64,000 bases of DNA from assembly GCF_027475565.1 (NCBI RefSeq), contig NC_069386.1, positions 33,090,501 to 33,154,500 of the forward strand. Reading direction: 5' to 3'. Below, one piece after another: positions 11,437 through 22,289 of the stretch. The stretch is from Acinonyx jubatus (Eukaryota; Chordata; Mammalia; Carnivora; Felidae). A program made the position numbers and the translations under genes. The notes below the pieces were generated by a model, which searched no databases, was not told the origin of the DNA, and worked only from the letters and a program-made list of their open reading frames with translations. The stretch's first letter is position 1. The number at the start of each line of letters is the position of its first letter.

Positions 11437-12755
11437 TTTTTTCGTGGTAGTGGACATGCTGATCTTAAAATTCTTATGGTAAAGAGAAAGTAACATTAAA
11501 GAAGAACAAATTGAAATGATATGCCTTCCATCAAAACTTATTATAGAGCTATAGTAATTAAGATAGATTCAGGGATGGACAGATAGACTACTGGAAGAGA
11601 ATACAGAGCCCAGAACACCTTGATATTTATATGGAATTAGCTACATGACAGAGGTGGCATTATAAATCAAGGGAGAGATTGGACTCTTCATTGAGGTGCT
11701 GATTAAATTGCTAATCTGATTTGGCATGAAAATAAGAGCGCTATGAAAATAAATTCTGTATGGATTAAGTACATAAATGAGAAAAGAAAAACCTTAGGCC
11801 TTTTCGAAGAAAATGCAGGATGGATAACTTTATGTCTTCAGGATGAGGAGGGATTTTTAAAAACTATACCAGGAGATAACGCCATGTAGGTTTTAGAGCC
11901 AGACGAACTGCTTCAAATATCAACTTTCTCACATGCTAGTTATGACTTTGGGCAAGTTATGTAATCTTTCTTGTTTTCTCATTTGTAAAATGAGGATGGT
12001 AATGGTAAAAACAGCCCTCAGGAATTGTGAGAAATAAAATGTGAAATGCTTAGAAAAATGACTGGTATAGATAAACACACAATAAGAGTTCACTACAATT
12101 GTTGTTACTGTAATTTACTAAAAAAGAAATCATAACCTGTAAAGGATTGATAAATTTGACTATTAAAAACTCTATGACAAAAGGCATTGTGAATAAAATA
12201 GAAAGCTAAGGCACTAATAGGTAGGAGATAATTATCACACATTTAACTGAAAATTGATTAGTATCCAGGCTATATGAAAAACTCATTTAAACCAATAAAG
12301 AAAAGACAACTCAAAAAACAGAAATGAATAAGCAACATAGTCCAAATGGCAAATGGTAAGTGTTGCTCATCCTCATTCTAATAAACAGGGAAATGCAAAT
12401 TAAAGTAATGAGATACCTTTTTACACTTATACTGGCAGAAACTCAAGTCTGACAATACTTTTATTGGTAAGGAGGCAGAGAAACTTGAGCCCTTCCTACA
12501 CTTGCTGTGAAATAGTTGGTACAACTACTTTGGAGAGTGTTTTGTTAATATCTAGTAAAGTTGAATGTGCTTAAAACCCAACGATTCTAGGTCTAAAGCC
12601 CAGAGAAATTCTAGGAAAGACATACGAAGAGACATGTATGAGATCTGCAGCATTGTTTTAATAGTGTAATATTGGAAACATTCCAAGTGTTCACTAGAAG
12701 GACAGTGGATTGATAAATTGTGGTATAAATCATCCAATGGGATTTAAAAACAAAG
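11437..12755 (+). mobile_element. Old L1 ORF2 fragment, interrupted by MIR
   Basis: Decayed ORF2 3' half in + direction (caaaacttattatagagcta; gtccaaatggcaaatggtaa; gaaatgcaaattaaagtaat; attggaaacattccaagtgt). Interrupted at about 11880-12115. Multiple stops; not a gene. Confidence 0.65.
11880..12115 (+). mobile_element. MIR element
   Basis: Ordered MIR pieces: ttttagagccagacgaactg, tatgactttgggcaagttat, ttctcatttgtaaaatgagg, aataagagttcactacaatt. Confidence 0.75.
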
Positions 12756-12920
12756 ACCTTGCTTTTAAGAGCAGTTTTAGGTTAGGTTCACAGCAAATTT
12801 GAACAGAAGATCCAGAACCCCCCAACCTCCCCCCATACATACATAGTCTCCCCCAATATCTACATCCCCCCCCACCCCAGTACATTTGTAACAATTAATA
12901 AACATTAATTGGCATATTAT
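12756..12920 (-). mobile_element. Old L1 3'UTR fragment
   Basis: aagagcagttttaggttagg, ttcacagcaaatttgaacag and C-rich stretches match the L1M 3'UTR read in reverse; the same family recurs at 29720-30091. Confidence 0.5.
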
Positions 12921-13894
12921 TTGGCAGTTAATGAACTTTTACATGTATCAGCACTTATAAATAGAAAAGACAATGTTAACGTGAGATGCAGACTATTAAG
13001 TATGGTATGACACCATTTTTTTTAAAGCCTAAAAGAGTGAAACAGTACTATCTATAATTCATGGAGACCCACATGTGTAATAAAAATATAGAAACAGGAC
13101 AGTGGTTCTCTCTGCAGAGCAAAAGAAGGAGCTTTATCTCTAATATGTTGTTTGTAAACTGATCTGGAGTAATTACAGCAGTTTTCAAACTTGTTGAATT
13201 CGGTGGTAGCTATATGACTGCTTTTTATATGTTCCATAATATTCTCTGTGTTTGAAAGGTCATCTAGGAAAAAACAAAACAGAGTTTCTTCATTTGAGAA
13301 CTTTTACAAATATGTAATATTATGAGAGAGAAGTAACTGAAGGTATTTAAAAAAAATAACAGCATCTTTGTATGTTAAAGGATGAAATAAAAAAGGAAAG
13401 TGGTAACATGTGAGGATGATTCTCTGATGGGGCAAGTTTGATGGAGATGATAAGAAATAGGTTTTATTAACCCTGGAAAGGACATGGGATATATTTTCTT
13501 TGTAGACTAGAATGGAAAAACTAAGATGAGATGAAAATAGGGATACATTTTGAGTTGGAAAATGCTATTTTCTCAGTGGGATGCCAAAGTTGAAATCATT
13601 CTGGAGGTGTTATGTACATGGGGTTTGAGAAGATTGGAAGGATATGCAGAATACATGTAAGAAATGAAATAAGGTTAGATAAAAAGGTAACCTTGAAGGA
13701 AAAGGGAAGGTTGAATAAAAGTTATAATAGTATCAGCTATATAATTTTATCAGCGAGCCGGGGGCAGGATCTTTTTGTTGTTAGGAGAGGTAGAGAGAGA
13801 GCCCAAAAGTCCTTGAAAATATATCTATTCTATAGCAGGTTTCTCTCATATTTTCTTAGTTATAATTTTATCTAGTTTGATTTTTTATTTAATC
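12921..13894. other. Intron sequence, nothing recognised
   Basis: No repeat or exon recognised. Confidence 0.4.
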
Positions 13895-13905
13895 TCATCT
13901 TCTTA

Positions 13906-14294
13906 ATGGTTTTTTTCAAGCTTTTATTTAAATTCCAGTTAGTTAACATACAGTATAATATTAATTTCAGGTGTAGCTTTTTTGTGATTCAGTTCAATAC
14001 CTAGTGCTTATCACAAGTGTCCTCCTTAATTCCTATCACCTATTTAATCCATCCTCCCCACCCATCTGTTTTCTGGTAACAATCAGTCTATTCTCTATAG
14101 TTTAGAGTCTGTTTCTTGGTTTTCCTCTCTCCCCTACATGTTCCTTTGTTTTGTTTCTTAAATTCCACTTATGAGTGAAATCATATGGTATTTGTCTTTC
14201 TCTGACTTATTTCGCTTAGCATAATACACTAGTTCCATCCACATTGTTGGAAATGGCAAGATTTCATTCTTTTTTTATGGCCGAGTAATACTCC

Positions 14295-14347
<53 letters not shown>

Positions 14348-14645
14348 CTCACATCTTTATCCATTCATCAGTTGATAGATATTTGGGCTCTTACCATAAT
14401 TTGGCCATTGCTGATAATGCTGCTGCAAACATTGAGGTGCATGTATCCCTTTGAATTAGTATTTTTTTATCCTTTGGGTAAATAGTAGTGCTGGATCATA
14501 GCGAAGTTCTATTTTTAATTTTTTGAGGAACTTCCATACTGTTTTCCAGAGTGACTGCACCAGTTTGTATTCCCACCAACAGTGTTAGAGGGTTCCCCTT
14601 TCTCCACATCCTCTTCAACACCTATTATTTCCTGTGTTGTTAATA
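13906..14645 (-). mobile_element. 5'-truncated L1 with an internal (GT)n
   Basis: 3'UTR and ORF2 end in reverse (agttccatccacattgttgg, tttttgaggaacttccatac). Flanked by tcatcttctta at 13895-13905 and 14646-14656. A GT microsatellite has grown inside. Confidence 0.88.
14299..14345. repeat. (GT)n microsatellite
   Basis: About 23 uninterrupted GT units inside the L1 at the point where sister copies read ccattgtgtatatata. Confidence 0.95.
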
Positions 14646-14656
14646 TCATCTTCTTA

Positions 14657-15134
14657 CTGTTTTTAATTTCACAAAAATTTGGCTTCATTGATGGCATTGT
14701 TTTGTGTTTTTGCTTTATCCATAAGAGCTTTTGGGTGCAGGGTGATCTGTATGATTATTCTGCCCTTTTTAATCTAGTCTTTGGCAAGTCTCTTTAAATA
14801 TAAAGAAAGAACTTGACTCTAATCTCAGGTACTTTGGAAACATTTGAGATAGAGTACAAAGTAATTTTTATTTGCACTCTGGATTTTGCATTATTAGTAT
14901 GATAAAACATGGAAAAATCTTTGGCAAGTTGCTTTTGGAGAAAGTGTCCAGATTTGGGCAATAAAATGTAATATTACGTGGTCTCAGACTGTTTTCAAGA
15001 CTTTCTAGACTAAGAATTAGGATATTATGTTCTAAAAGATGTAATCAACATGATTTAAGCCTTTCTTTCTTGAGCATCAGAAGGTAAAGATTGTTTATAT
15101 GATTTCTAAATGTTTTACATCTTTTATGTTACAG
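14657..15134. other. Intron upstream of the start-codon exon
   Basis: No named repeat. Ends in the pyrimidine-rich acceptor of the MYO9A exon. Confidence 0.45.
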
Positions 15135-15205
15135 TTCTTTTGCCATGAAAATGGTTTGCAGGGTCTTGGACACATACTATCCATGCTGATGGGACAGGAT
15201 CCAAT
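15135..15205 (+). other. MYO9A: 5'UTR part of the MYO9A start-codon exon
   Basis: A pyrimidine-rich tract ending in ttatgttacag gives an acceptor at 15134, so the exon probably starts at 15135. A second AG in tttgcag at 15161 is a possible alternative acceptor. The 71-nt leader contains upstream ATGs (see uORFs). No core promoter or CpG-rich stretch is visible, which fits an internal exon rather than a transcription start. Confidence 0.65.
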
Positions 15206-15209
15206 ATGA
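15145..15209 (+). promoter_or_regulatory. MYO9A: Two short upstream ORFs before the MYO9A start
   Basis: The first uORF runs 15145-15189 (14 codons plus TGA, with a second in-frame ATG at 15151). The second runs 15183-15209 (8 codons plus TGA, with a second in-frame ATG at 15189). Its TGA at 15207-15209 overlaps the MYO9A ATG at 15206-15208 as the 4-base string ATGA. Inferred: scanning ribosomes could be delayed or could reinitiate here. This depends on the exon truly beginning at 15135; use of the AG at 15161 would remove the first uORF. Confidence 0.5.
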
Positions 15210-16045
15210 ATATAAATGATGGAGGAAGACGACGCTTTGAGGATAATGAACATACGTTACATATATATCCTGGGACAATTTCAGAAGGGACTATCTACTG
15301 TCCAATTCCTGCCAGAAAAAACTCCACAGCTGCTGAGGTGATTGACTCTCTTATAAACAGACTTCATCTTGACAAAACAAAATGTTATGTTCTTGCAGAA
15401 GTAAAGGAATTTGGTGGAGAAGAATGGATACTCAATCCAACAGACTGTCCAGTTCAGCGAATGATGTTGTGGCCCCGAATGGCTCTGGAAAATCGCCTGA
15501 GTGGAGAGGACTATCGCTTTCTTCTGAGAGAAAAAAACCTTGATGGATCAATCCATTATGGTAGTCTGCAGTCATGGCTACGGGTAACAGAAGAACGTCG
15601 TAGGATGATGGAGCGGGGTTTTCTTCCACAGCCTCAACAAAAAGACTTTGATGATTTATGTAGCTTACCTGATTTGAATGAGAAAACTCTCTTAGAAAAC
15701 CTACGAAATCGCTTTAAGCATGAAAAAATTTATACCTATGTTGGCAGTATTCTAATAGTTATTAACCCATTCAAGTTTCTTCCTATTTATAATCCCAAAT
15801 ATGTCAAAATGTATGATAACCACCAATTGGGAAAACTGGAGCCCCACATTTATGCTGTGGCTGATGTAGCTTATCATGCCATGCTTCAGCGCAAAAAGAA
15901 TCAGTGCATTGTGATTTCAGGAGAGAGTGGTTCTGGGAAGACTCAAAGCACAAACTTTCTTATACACCACCTTACTGCACTCAGTCAGAAAGGATTTGCC
16001 AGTGGAGTGGAACAAATTATTCTTGGAGCTGGACCAGTACTTGAG
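15206..16045 (+). CDS. MYO9A: MYO9A coding exon 1: RA-like domain and start of motor (residues 1-280)
   Basis: Encodes residues 1-280, starting MNINDGGRRRFEDNEHTL. The ATG has A at -3 and is the start known for MYO9A. Residues about 14-112 form the Ras-associating-like (ubiquitin-fold) extension typical of class IX myosins. The motor domain starts near residue 146, with DLCSLPDLNEKTLLENLRNR and then the YTYVGSILIVINPFK strand. The P-loop GESGSGKT that binds ATP phosphates is at residues 239-246. The segment HIYAVADVAYHAM before it is also typical of myosins. The exon ends GAG|gtaagt in phase 0 and the next exon supplies AFGNAK. No stop or frameshift; the gene looks intact and functional. The large size of this single exon (840 coding nt) contrasts with the small exons that follow. 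Confidence 0.97.
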
Positions 16046-16572
16046 GTAAGTGTGTAGAAATACTTTTCTTACTCTTAAACATGTCTTTGAAAAAATTTTT
16101 TGTAAATGTGAGAAAATGTAATGAAACCACAAGTATAGATATCATTTTTAGTTACCAAGGAAAACTGGAAGATGGGAAAGCAAAAAAGGCAGCGTGGAAG
16201 ATTAAAGGGTATGACAGTGGCAGTATATTTTTCAAAGGTGTTTTTGGGTCATAGTGATGAAGTAAGCGATGATTGGAGTCGTATGTATCCCCCTATAAAG
16301 GGAAATAGCCAGCACAGGACTCCTGTCTGTAATTGGGTTGTGGAATTAGGTGTTGGGGAAAATATTCTCATCAATCTATTTGTATCTTTGCAACTTTAAC
16401 ATGTGTGCCTAGTATTGAATTCTAAGGGTTCAGTTTTGAAAATGTAGAGAATATGGGAAAAAAAGTTTTAGTTCTATAATGTTTTAGAGGTAATAGTACC
16501 AAAGGTAGAAAGGAAAAAGAATACACTTTTTGTTTTAGAGTTGAAAGGAAAAGGTAGTATTACCTATTTTTT
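16046..16572. other. Start of intron 16046-28561, nothing recognised
   Basis: Unique-looking sequence following donor gtaagt; no repeat recognised before the SINE at 16573. Confidence 0.45.
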
Positions 16573-16789
16573 TTTATTAAAAAAAATTTTTTTTATGTTT
16601 ATTTTTGAGACAGAGAGAAACAGAGCATGAGTGGGGGAGGGGCAGAGAGAGAAAGAGACCCAGAATCTGACGCAGGCTCCAGGCTGGGCTGTCAGCACAG
16701 AGCCCGACGCCAGGCTTGAACCCATGAACCGTGAGTTCATGACCTGAGCTGAAGTTGGTTGCCCAACCAACTGAGCCACCCAGGCGCCC
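16573..16789 (-). mobile_element. SINEC
   Basis: Complete reverse copy ending ccacccaggcgcccc. Flanked by gtattacctattttt / atattaccaatttttt. Confidence 0.9.
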
Positions 16790-16790
16790 C

Positions 16791-17636
16791 AATATTACCA
16801 ATTTTTTAAAAGAGATTTTGTGAGGTATAACTGAGATACAGCAAACTGCACATATTGGAAATGTACAATTCGATAAAATTTGACATGTATATATACTAAT
16901 TAAGCCACTGTCACAGTCAAGATACTGAATACATCCATTATTCCCAAAGTTTCTTTGTGATTCACAAAGTGTAAGTATAGTGTAAGAAACCACTTACACA
17001 CTTACACTATAGATTAGTTTGTGATTTCTATAATTTTGTATAAATGGAATCATATACCATATACTCTTTTATGTTTGATTTCTCTTGGTATAATTATTTC
17101 AAGATTCATCCAGGTTGTATGTGTCAGTAATTCATTCCTTTTGCTAAGGTAGAATTCCACTGCATGGGTGCATGATGCTTTGCATTTATCCATTTACCTG
17201 GTAATGGACTTTTAGATTATTGCTAGTTATTCACTCTTGCACATAAAGCTTTATACAAGTCTTTGTGTGGACATACACTTTACTTTGGGTGAATACCTAG
17301 GAGTGGAATGACTGGGTTATATGATAGGTATATGCTTAACTTTTTAAGAAACTGCCAACTTTTTCTACAGTGTTTATACTTACATTTTATATTCCCACGA
17401 GGCAGAGTGTGACAGTTCCAGTTACTCCATATCCCTGCTAACCCTTGATATAGTCATTCTTTTAAATTTTAGCCATTCAAATATATATACAGTGGTATCT
17501 TACTGAGGTTTTAATTTGCATTCTATAATGACTAATGCTGTGAGCACATTTTCATGTGTTTATTTGCCCTCTATATATCTTCTTTGGTGAAGTATCTGTC
17601 AAAATTTATTGCCTAATTTTTTATTGGATTTTCTTA
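16791..17636 (-). mobile_element. Old L1 (L1M) 3' region
   Basis: Reverse L1M ORF2 end and 3'UTR: ataaatggaatcatatacca, ttcaagattcatccaggttg, agtggaatgactgggttata, ttaagaaactgccaactttt. Interrupted by the SINE that follows. Confidence 0.7.
16976..17011. repeat. Inverted repeat
   Basis: tatagtgtaag (16976-16986) and its exact reverse complement cttacactata (17001-17011), separated by 14 bases. Lies in old L1 sequence. Confidence 0.8.
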
Positions 17637-17822
17637 AATTTTTTTTAATGTTTATAATTTTTGAGAGAGACAGAGTGCCAGTTGGGGAGGGACAGAGAGA
17701 GAGGGAAACCCAGAATCCGAAGCAAGCTTCCGGCTCTGAGCTGTCAGCACAGAGCTCAGTGCATGAGATCATGACCTGAGCCAAAGTCAGATGCTTAACT
17801 GACTGAGCCACCCAGGCACCCC
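17631..17822 (-). mobile_element. SINEC
   Basis: Reverse copy with tail at left and head ccacccaggcacccc at right. Missing part of the body between tcagcacagagctc and atgagatcatgacc. Confidence 0.88.
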
Positions 17823-17880
17823 TCTTGCGTTTTTGATTTTAGCCATTCTGATAGGTGTAAGGTAATATCTCATTGTGGTT

Positions 17881-17959
17881 TTGATTTGTATTTCCCTGAT
17901 GATGACTGATGTTGAGCTGGATTTGATTTGTATTTCCCTGATGATGACTGATGTTGAGC
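17881..17959. repeat. 42-bp tandem duplication inside L1
   Basis: The segment starting ttgatttgtatttccctgat and ending gatgttgagc occurs at 17881 and again at 17923, period 42 bp. The other L1 copies here have it once. Confidence 0.9.
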
Positions 17960-19644
17960 ATTTTTTCATGGCCATTTGTATGTCTTCTTTGGATAAATAA
18001 AATGGGTCCTCTGCCCATTTTAATTTTCTTTTTGGCTTTTTTTTGTGTGTGTTGAGTTATATATATATTTTTTTAAATATATTTTAGATATTACCTTATT
18101 GATATATTATTTGCAGATATTTTCTCCCTCTCAGTAGGTTGTCTTTTTGTTTGTTGTTGGTTTCCTTCACTGTACAAAAGCTTTGAAAAAAAATTTTTTT
18201 TTATTGGTGTGGTCCCAATTGCTTATTTTTGCTTTTGTTTTCCTTGCCTTATGAGACATATCTAGAAAAATGTCACTTTGGCTGATGCCAGAGAAATTAC
18301 TACTTGTGTTCTATTTTAGGATTTTTATGGTTTCAGGTGTCACATTTAGGTTTAATTCAATTTGAGTCTATTTTTGTGTATGGTGTTACAAGGTGGTTCA
18401 ATTTCATTCTTCTGCATGTAGCTGTCCAGTTTTTCCAGCACTATTTATTGAAGAGAATGTCTCTCATTATATGTTCTTGCTTCCTTTGTCGTAGATTAAT
18501 TGACCATATAAATGGTTTATTTCTCTGTGCTCTATTCTGTGCCATTGATCTGTGTGTCTGTTTTTGTGCCAGTACTGTACTGTTTTGATTATTACACCTT
18601 AGTAGTATATCTTGGAATGTGGAATTGTGATACCTCTAGCTTTGTTTTTCTTTGTCAAGATTGCTTTGGTTATTCCAGGTCTTTTTTGATTCTGAAGAGA
18701 TTTTACTATTATTTGTTCTAGGTTTAAAAAAAAATCCTGTTGGTATTTTGATAGAGATTGCATTGAATGTATAGATTGCTTTGGGTAGTATAGACATTTC
18801 AACAATATGAATTCTTCCAATCCATGAGCTTGGAATATCTTTCCATTTGTTTGTGTCATCTTCAGTTTCTTCAATCAGTTATTTTGTAGTTTTTGAGTAT
18901 AGGTCTTTCACTTCTTTGGTTAAGTTTATTCTTAGGTACTTTATTATTCTTTTTGGTGCACTAGTAAATGGTCTTGTTTTCTTAATTTCTCTATGTGCTG
19001 CTCTGTTATTAGTGTATAGAAATGCTACCAATTTCTGAATATTAACTTTGTATCATGCATCTTTACCAAATTCATTTATTATTTCGAATTGTTTTTTGGT
19101 GGAGTCTTTAGGATTTTCTATGTGTAGTATCATGTCATCTGCAAATAGCGATAGTGTAACTTCTTAACAGTGTGGTGCCTCTTCTTTTTCTTGTCTGATT
19201 GTTGTGGACAGGACTTTGAGTACTGTGTTGAATAAAAGTGGCAAGAGTGGACATATTTGTCTTGTTCCTGATCTTAGAGGAGAAGCTCTTTGTTTCACCA
19301 TTGAGTGTGATGTTAGCTGTGGGTTTTTCATATAGTCTTTCTTATATAGATGTATGTGCTCTCTAACCCCACTTTGTTGAGAGTTTTTACCATGAATGGA
19401 ATTTAAATTTTGTCAAATGGGTTTTGTTTTCTGCACCTATTGAGATGATGATATGATTTTTATCCTTTGTTTTGTTGATGCTGTGTATCACATTGATTTG
19501 CAAATCTTGAGCCATTCTTACATCCATGGAGTAAGTCTTACTTGATTGTGGTGAATGATCTTTTTAATGTATTGTTGTATGTGGTTTGCTAATATTTTGT
19601 TGAGGAATTTTGCATCTATGTTTATCAAGGATATTGGCCTGTAG

Positions 19645-19646
<2 letters not shown>

Positions 19647-19687
<41 letters not shown>
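19647..19687. repeat. (GT)n microsatellite
   Basis: About 20 GT units inside L1 ORF2 sequence. Confidence 0.93.
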
Positions 19688-20160
19688 GTTTTTTGATTTT
19701 TATCATCAGAGTAATGCTGGCCTTGTGAATTTATTTGGAAGCTTTCCTTCCTCTTGTATTTTTTGGTATAGTTTGATGAGAATAGGTATTAACTCTTTTC
19801 TAAATGTTTGGTAAAATTCTTCTGTGAATCTGTCCTGGACTTTTATTTTTTGGTAGTTTTTTGATTACTGATTTACTTGTAATTGGCCTTAGATTTTCTA
19901 TTTCTCTTTTGTTCAGTTTTGGAAGATTATATGTTTCTAGTAATTTATAGACTTCTAGGCTGTCTAGCTTGTTAGTTAGTGTATAATTTTTTGTAGTATT
20001 CTCTTATAATTCTTTACATTTCTGTGATAGTTGTTACTTCTCTTTCATTTCTGCTATTACTTATTTGGGTCCTTCCTCTTTTTTTCTTGATGAGTCTGGC
20101 TAAGTGTTTTTCAATTTTGTTTACCTTTTCAAAGAACCAGTTCTTGGCTTTATTGATTAA

Positions 20161-20366
20161 AATTTTTTTTTTAATGTTTATTTATTTTTGAGAGAGAGGG
20201 AGACAGACAGCACAAGCAGAGGAGGGACAGAGAGAGACAGAGACACAGAGTTTGAAGCAATCTCCAAGCTCTGAGCTGTCAGCACAGAGCCTGACGTGGG
20301 GCTCGAACTCACAAACCATGAGATCATGACGTGATGCTTAACCGACTGAGTCCCTCAGGCGCCCCT
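20161..20366 (-). mobile_element. SINEC inserted in L1
   Basis: Tail at left, head tgagtccctcaggcgcccc at right; splits the L1 at 17823-20620. Confidence 0.9.
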
Positions 20367-20620
20367 GCTGATTTTTTTTCTATTGCTGTTTTTAGTCTTA
20401 ATGTCATTCATTTCTGCTCTGGCCTTAATTATTTCCTTCCTTCTATTTACCTTGGGCTTTATTTGTTGTTCTTTTTTTTTTTTTTTCTGGTTCCTTTAGT
20501 TGTTAATGTAGATTGTTTGAGCTTTTTCTTGTTTCTTGAGTTAGGCCTGTGTTGCTGTATATTTCTCTCCCTTTCTCTCTCTGTCTCAAGAACCAGCTCT
20601 TGGTTTTTTTGATTTAAAAA

Positions 20621-20639
20621 GTTTTTTTTAATGTTTATT

Positions 20640-20674
<35 letters not shown>

Positions 20675-20826
20675 GTGGGGGAGAAGGGCATAGGGAGAGA
20701 GAGAATTTCAAGCAAGTTCCTCAGTGGAGAGCCTGATGTGGGGCTCTATCCAATGATCCCCGTATCATGACCCAAACTGAAGTCAAGAGTCTGATGCTCA
20801 ACCAACTGGGCCACCTAGGTATCCCT
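20621..20826 (-). mobile_element. SINEC
   Basis: Reverse copy with a GA array at 20646-20671; decayed head ctgggccacctaggtatccc. Confidence 0.85.
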
Positions 20827-22289
20827 AATTTTAAAAAATGGTATTCATCAGGCACTTATAAATATTTGTAGATTGCTTTGGGGTAGTGAGGACATTTTAA
20901 CAATGTGAATTCTTCCATGAGCACGTAATGTATTTCAATTTATTTGTGTCGTCAGTTTTTGTCATTAATGCCTTTTGGTTTTCATTGTACAGATCTTTAA
21001 CCTCCTTGGTGAAATTTCTCCCAAATACAACCATCTCTCAGTAGTACCTTTTGAAGAGCAGAATTTTAAATTTTGATGAAATCCAGTTTAACCATTTTTT
21101 TTCTCTTATGGATTGTGTTTTTGGTGTCATATTTAAGAAAACTTTGACTAAACCATGGTTGCAAAAGTGTTCTATGTTTTGTTTTGTTTTTTCATTAGTT
21201 TTGTAGTTTCAGTTTTGCATTCAGGTCTATGATTAATTTTGAGTTTATTTTGTATATGGTGTGTAGATCCAGTGTTTTCCTATGAGTATCTAATTATTTC
21301 AAAACTATTTTTTGTTGAAAGACTATTTTTCCTTTACCTTGTTTGTCTTTGTGTCTTTGTCAAAAAAATTGTACATATATATGTGGGTTTATTTCAGCAT
21401 TCTGTCTCCTGTTGATTCGTTTTTGTTCATGACAATGCCATGCTACTTTCATTATGCAGCTTTATAATAATTTTGAAATTAGGTAGTATTAATCCTTCTT
21501 TTGCTTATTTTGGATATTCAAGGCCTTTGCATTTCCATATGAATTTTAGAACTAAATTGTCAGTTTTTCTATAAAAGTTTTTTGGGACTTTGGGATAGTG
21601 TTAAATCTATAGTTTAATTTTTAGAGAAGTGATATGGTAACAATATTAAGTCATCTGACCCATGAACAAGTTTATTTCTCTACTTATGAAGATCATCTTT
21701 AATTTCTCTGAGCAATATTCTGTTGTTTTTAATGTATAGGGCTTGAACATGTATAGTAAGATATATTTGTCAGTATTTATTGATGCTTTTATAAACAGTA
21801 TTTAACATTTTCCAATTGTTATTTCCTAGTATATAGGGATACAGTTGAAATTGGTACTTTGATCTTGTATTGTACAAGCTGGCTAGGTACAAATATTAAT
21901 TTCAATTTTTTAAAATTTTTATTGGATTATCCACATAATAAGTCATATTTGTGAACAAAAAGGCAGTTTTATTTGCTTTCTTCCAGTTGGAATTTTTTTT
22001 CCTACAGATTTCACTAGTTACTCCAGTATGAAGAGATGCGGTGAAAGTAACATTCTTGTCTTGGGGGAAAGCATTTAGCCTTAAACATTAAGTGTGATAA
22101 TAGCTGTTGGTTTTGTGTAGATGTTCTTTATTAGATTGAGGTCCATTCCCTTTCATTCTTACTTTGTTTAGAGTTTTTATCAGGAAAGGTTGGATTTTGT
22201 CAAATGCTTTTTCTGTGTCTATTTGAGATGGTCATATGGTTTAAAAAAGAATAGTTTGTTAATATGGTAAATTATATTGATGGATTTTT

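Larger units (their letters stand above)
17823..20620 (-). mobile_element. L1 ORF2 fragment, about 2.6 kb without the SINE
   Basis: Reverse ORF2: ggtaatatctcattgtggtt, gcagatattttctccctctc, tcatgtcatctgcaaatagc, agaaccagttcttggcttta. Many stops; only short peptides remain. Interrupted by the SINE at 20161-20366 and ended by one at 20621. Contains a 42-bp duplication and a GT array. Confidence 0.82.

Noticed and set aside
12811..12890. C-rich stretch as a possible regulatory or G-quadruplex site
   Set aside because: Falls within a decayed L1 3'UTR with C-runs typical of that element; no further support.
15432..15629. 65-codon antisense ORF in the MYO9A start-codon exon
   Set aside because: Shadow of the real exon; wholly overlapped by conserved MYO9A coding sequence on the other strand.
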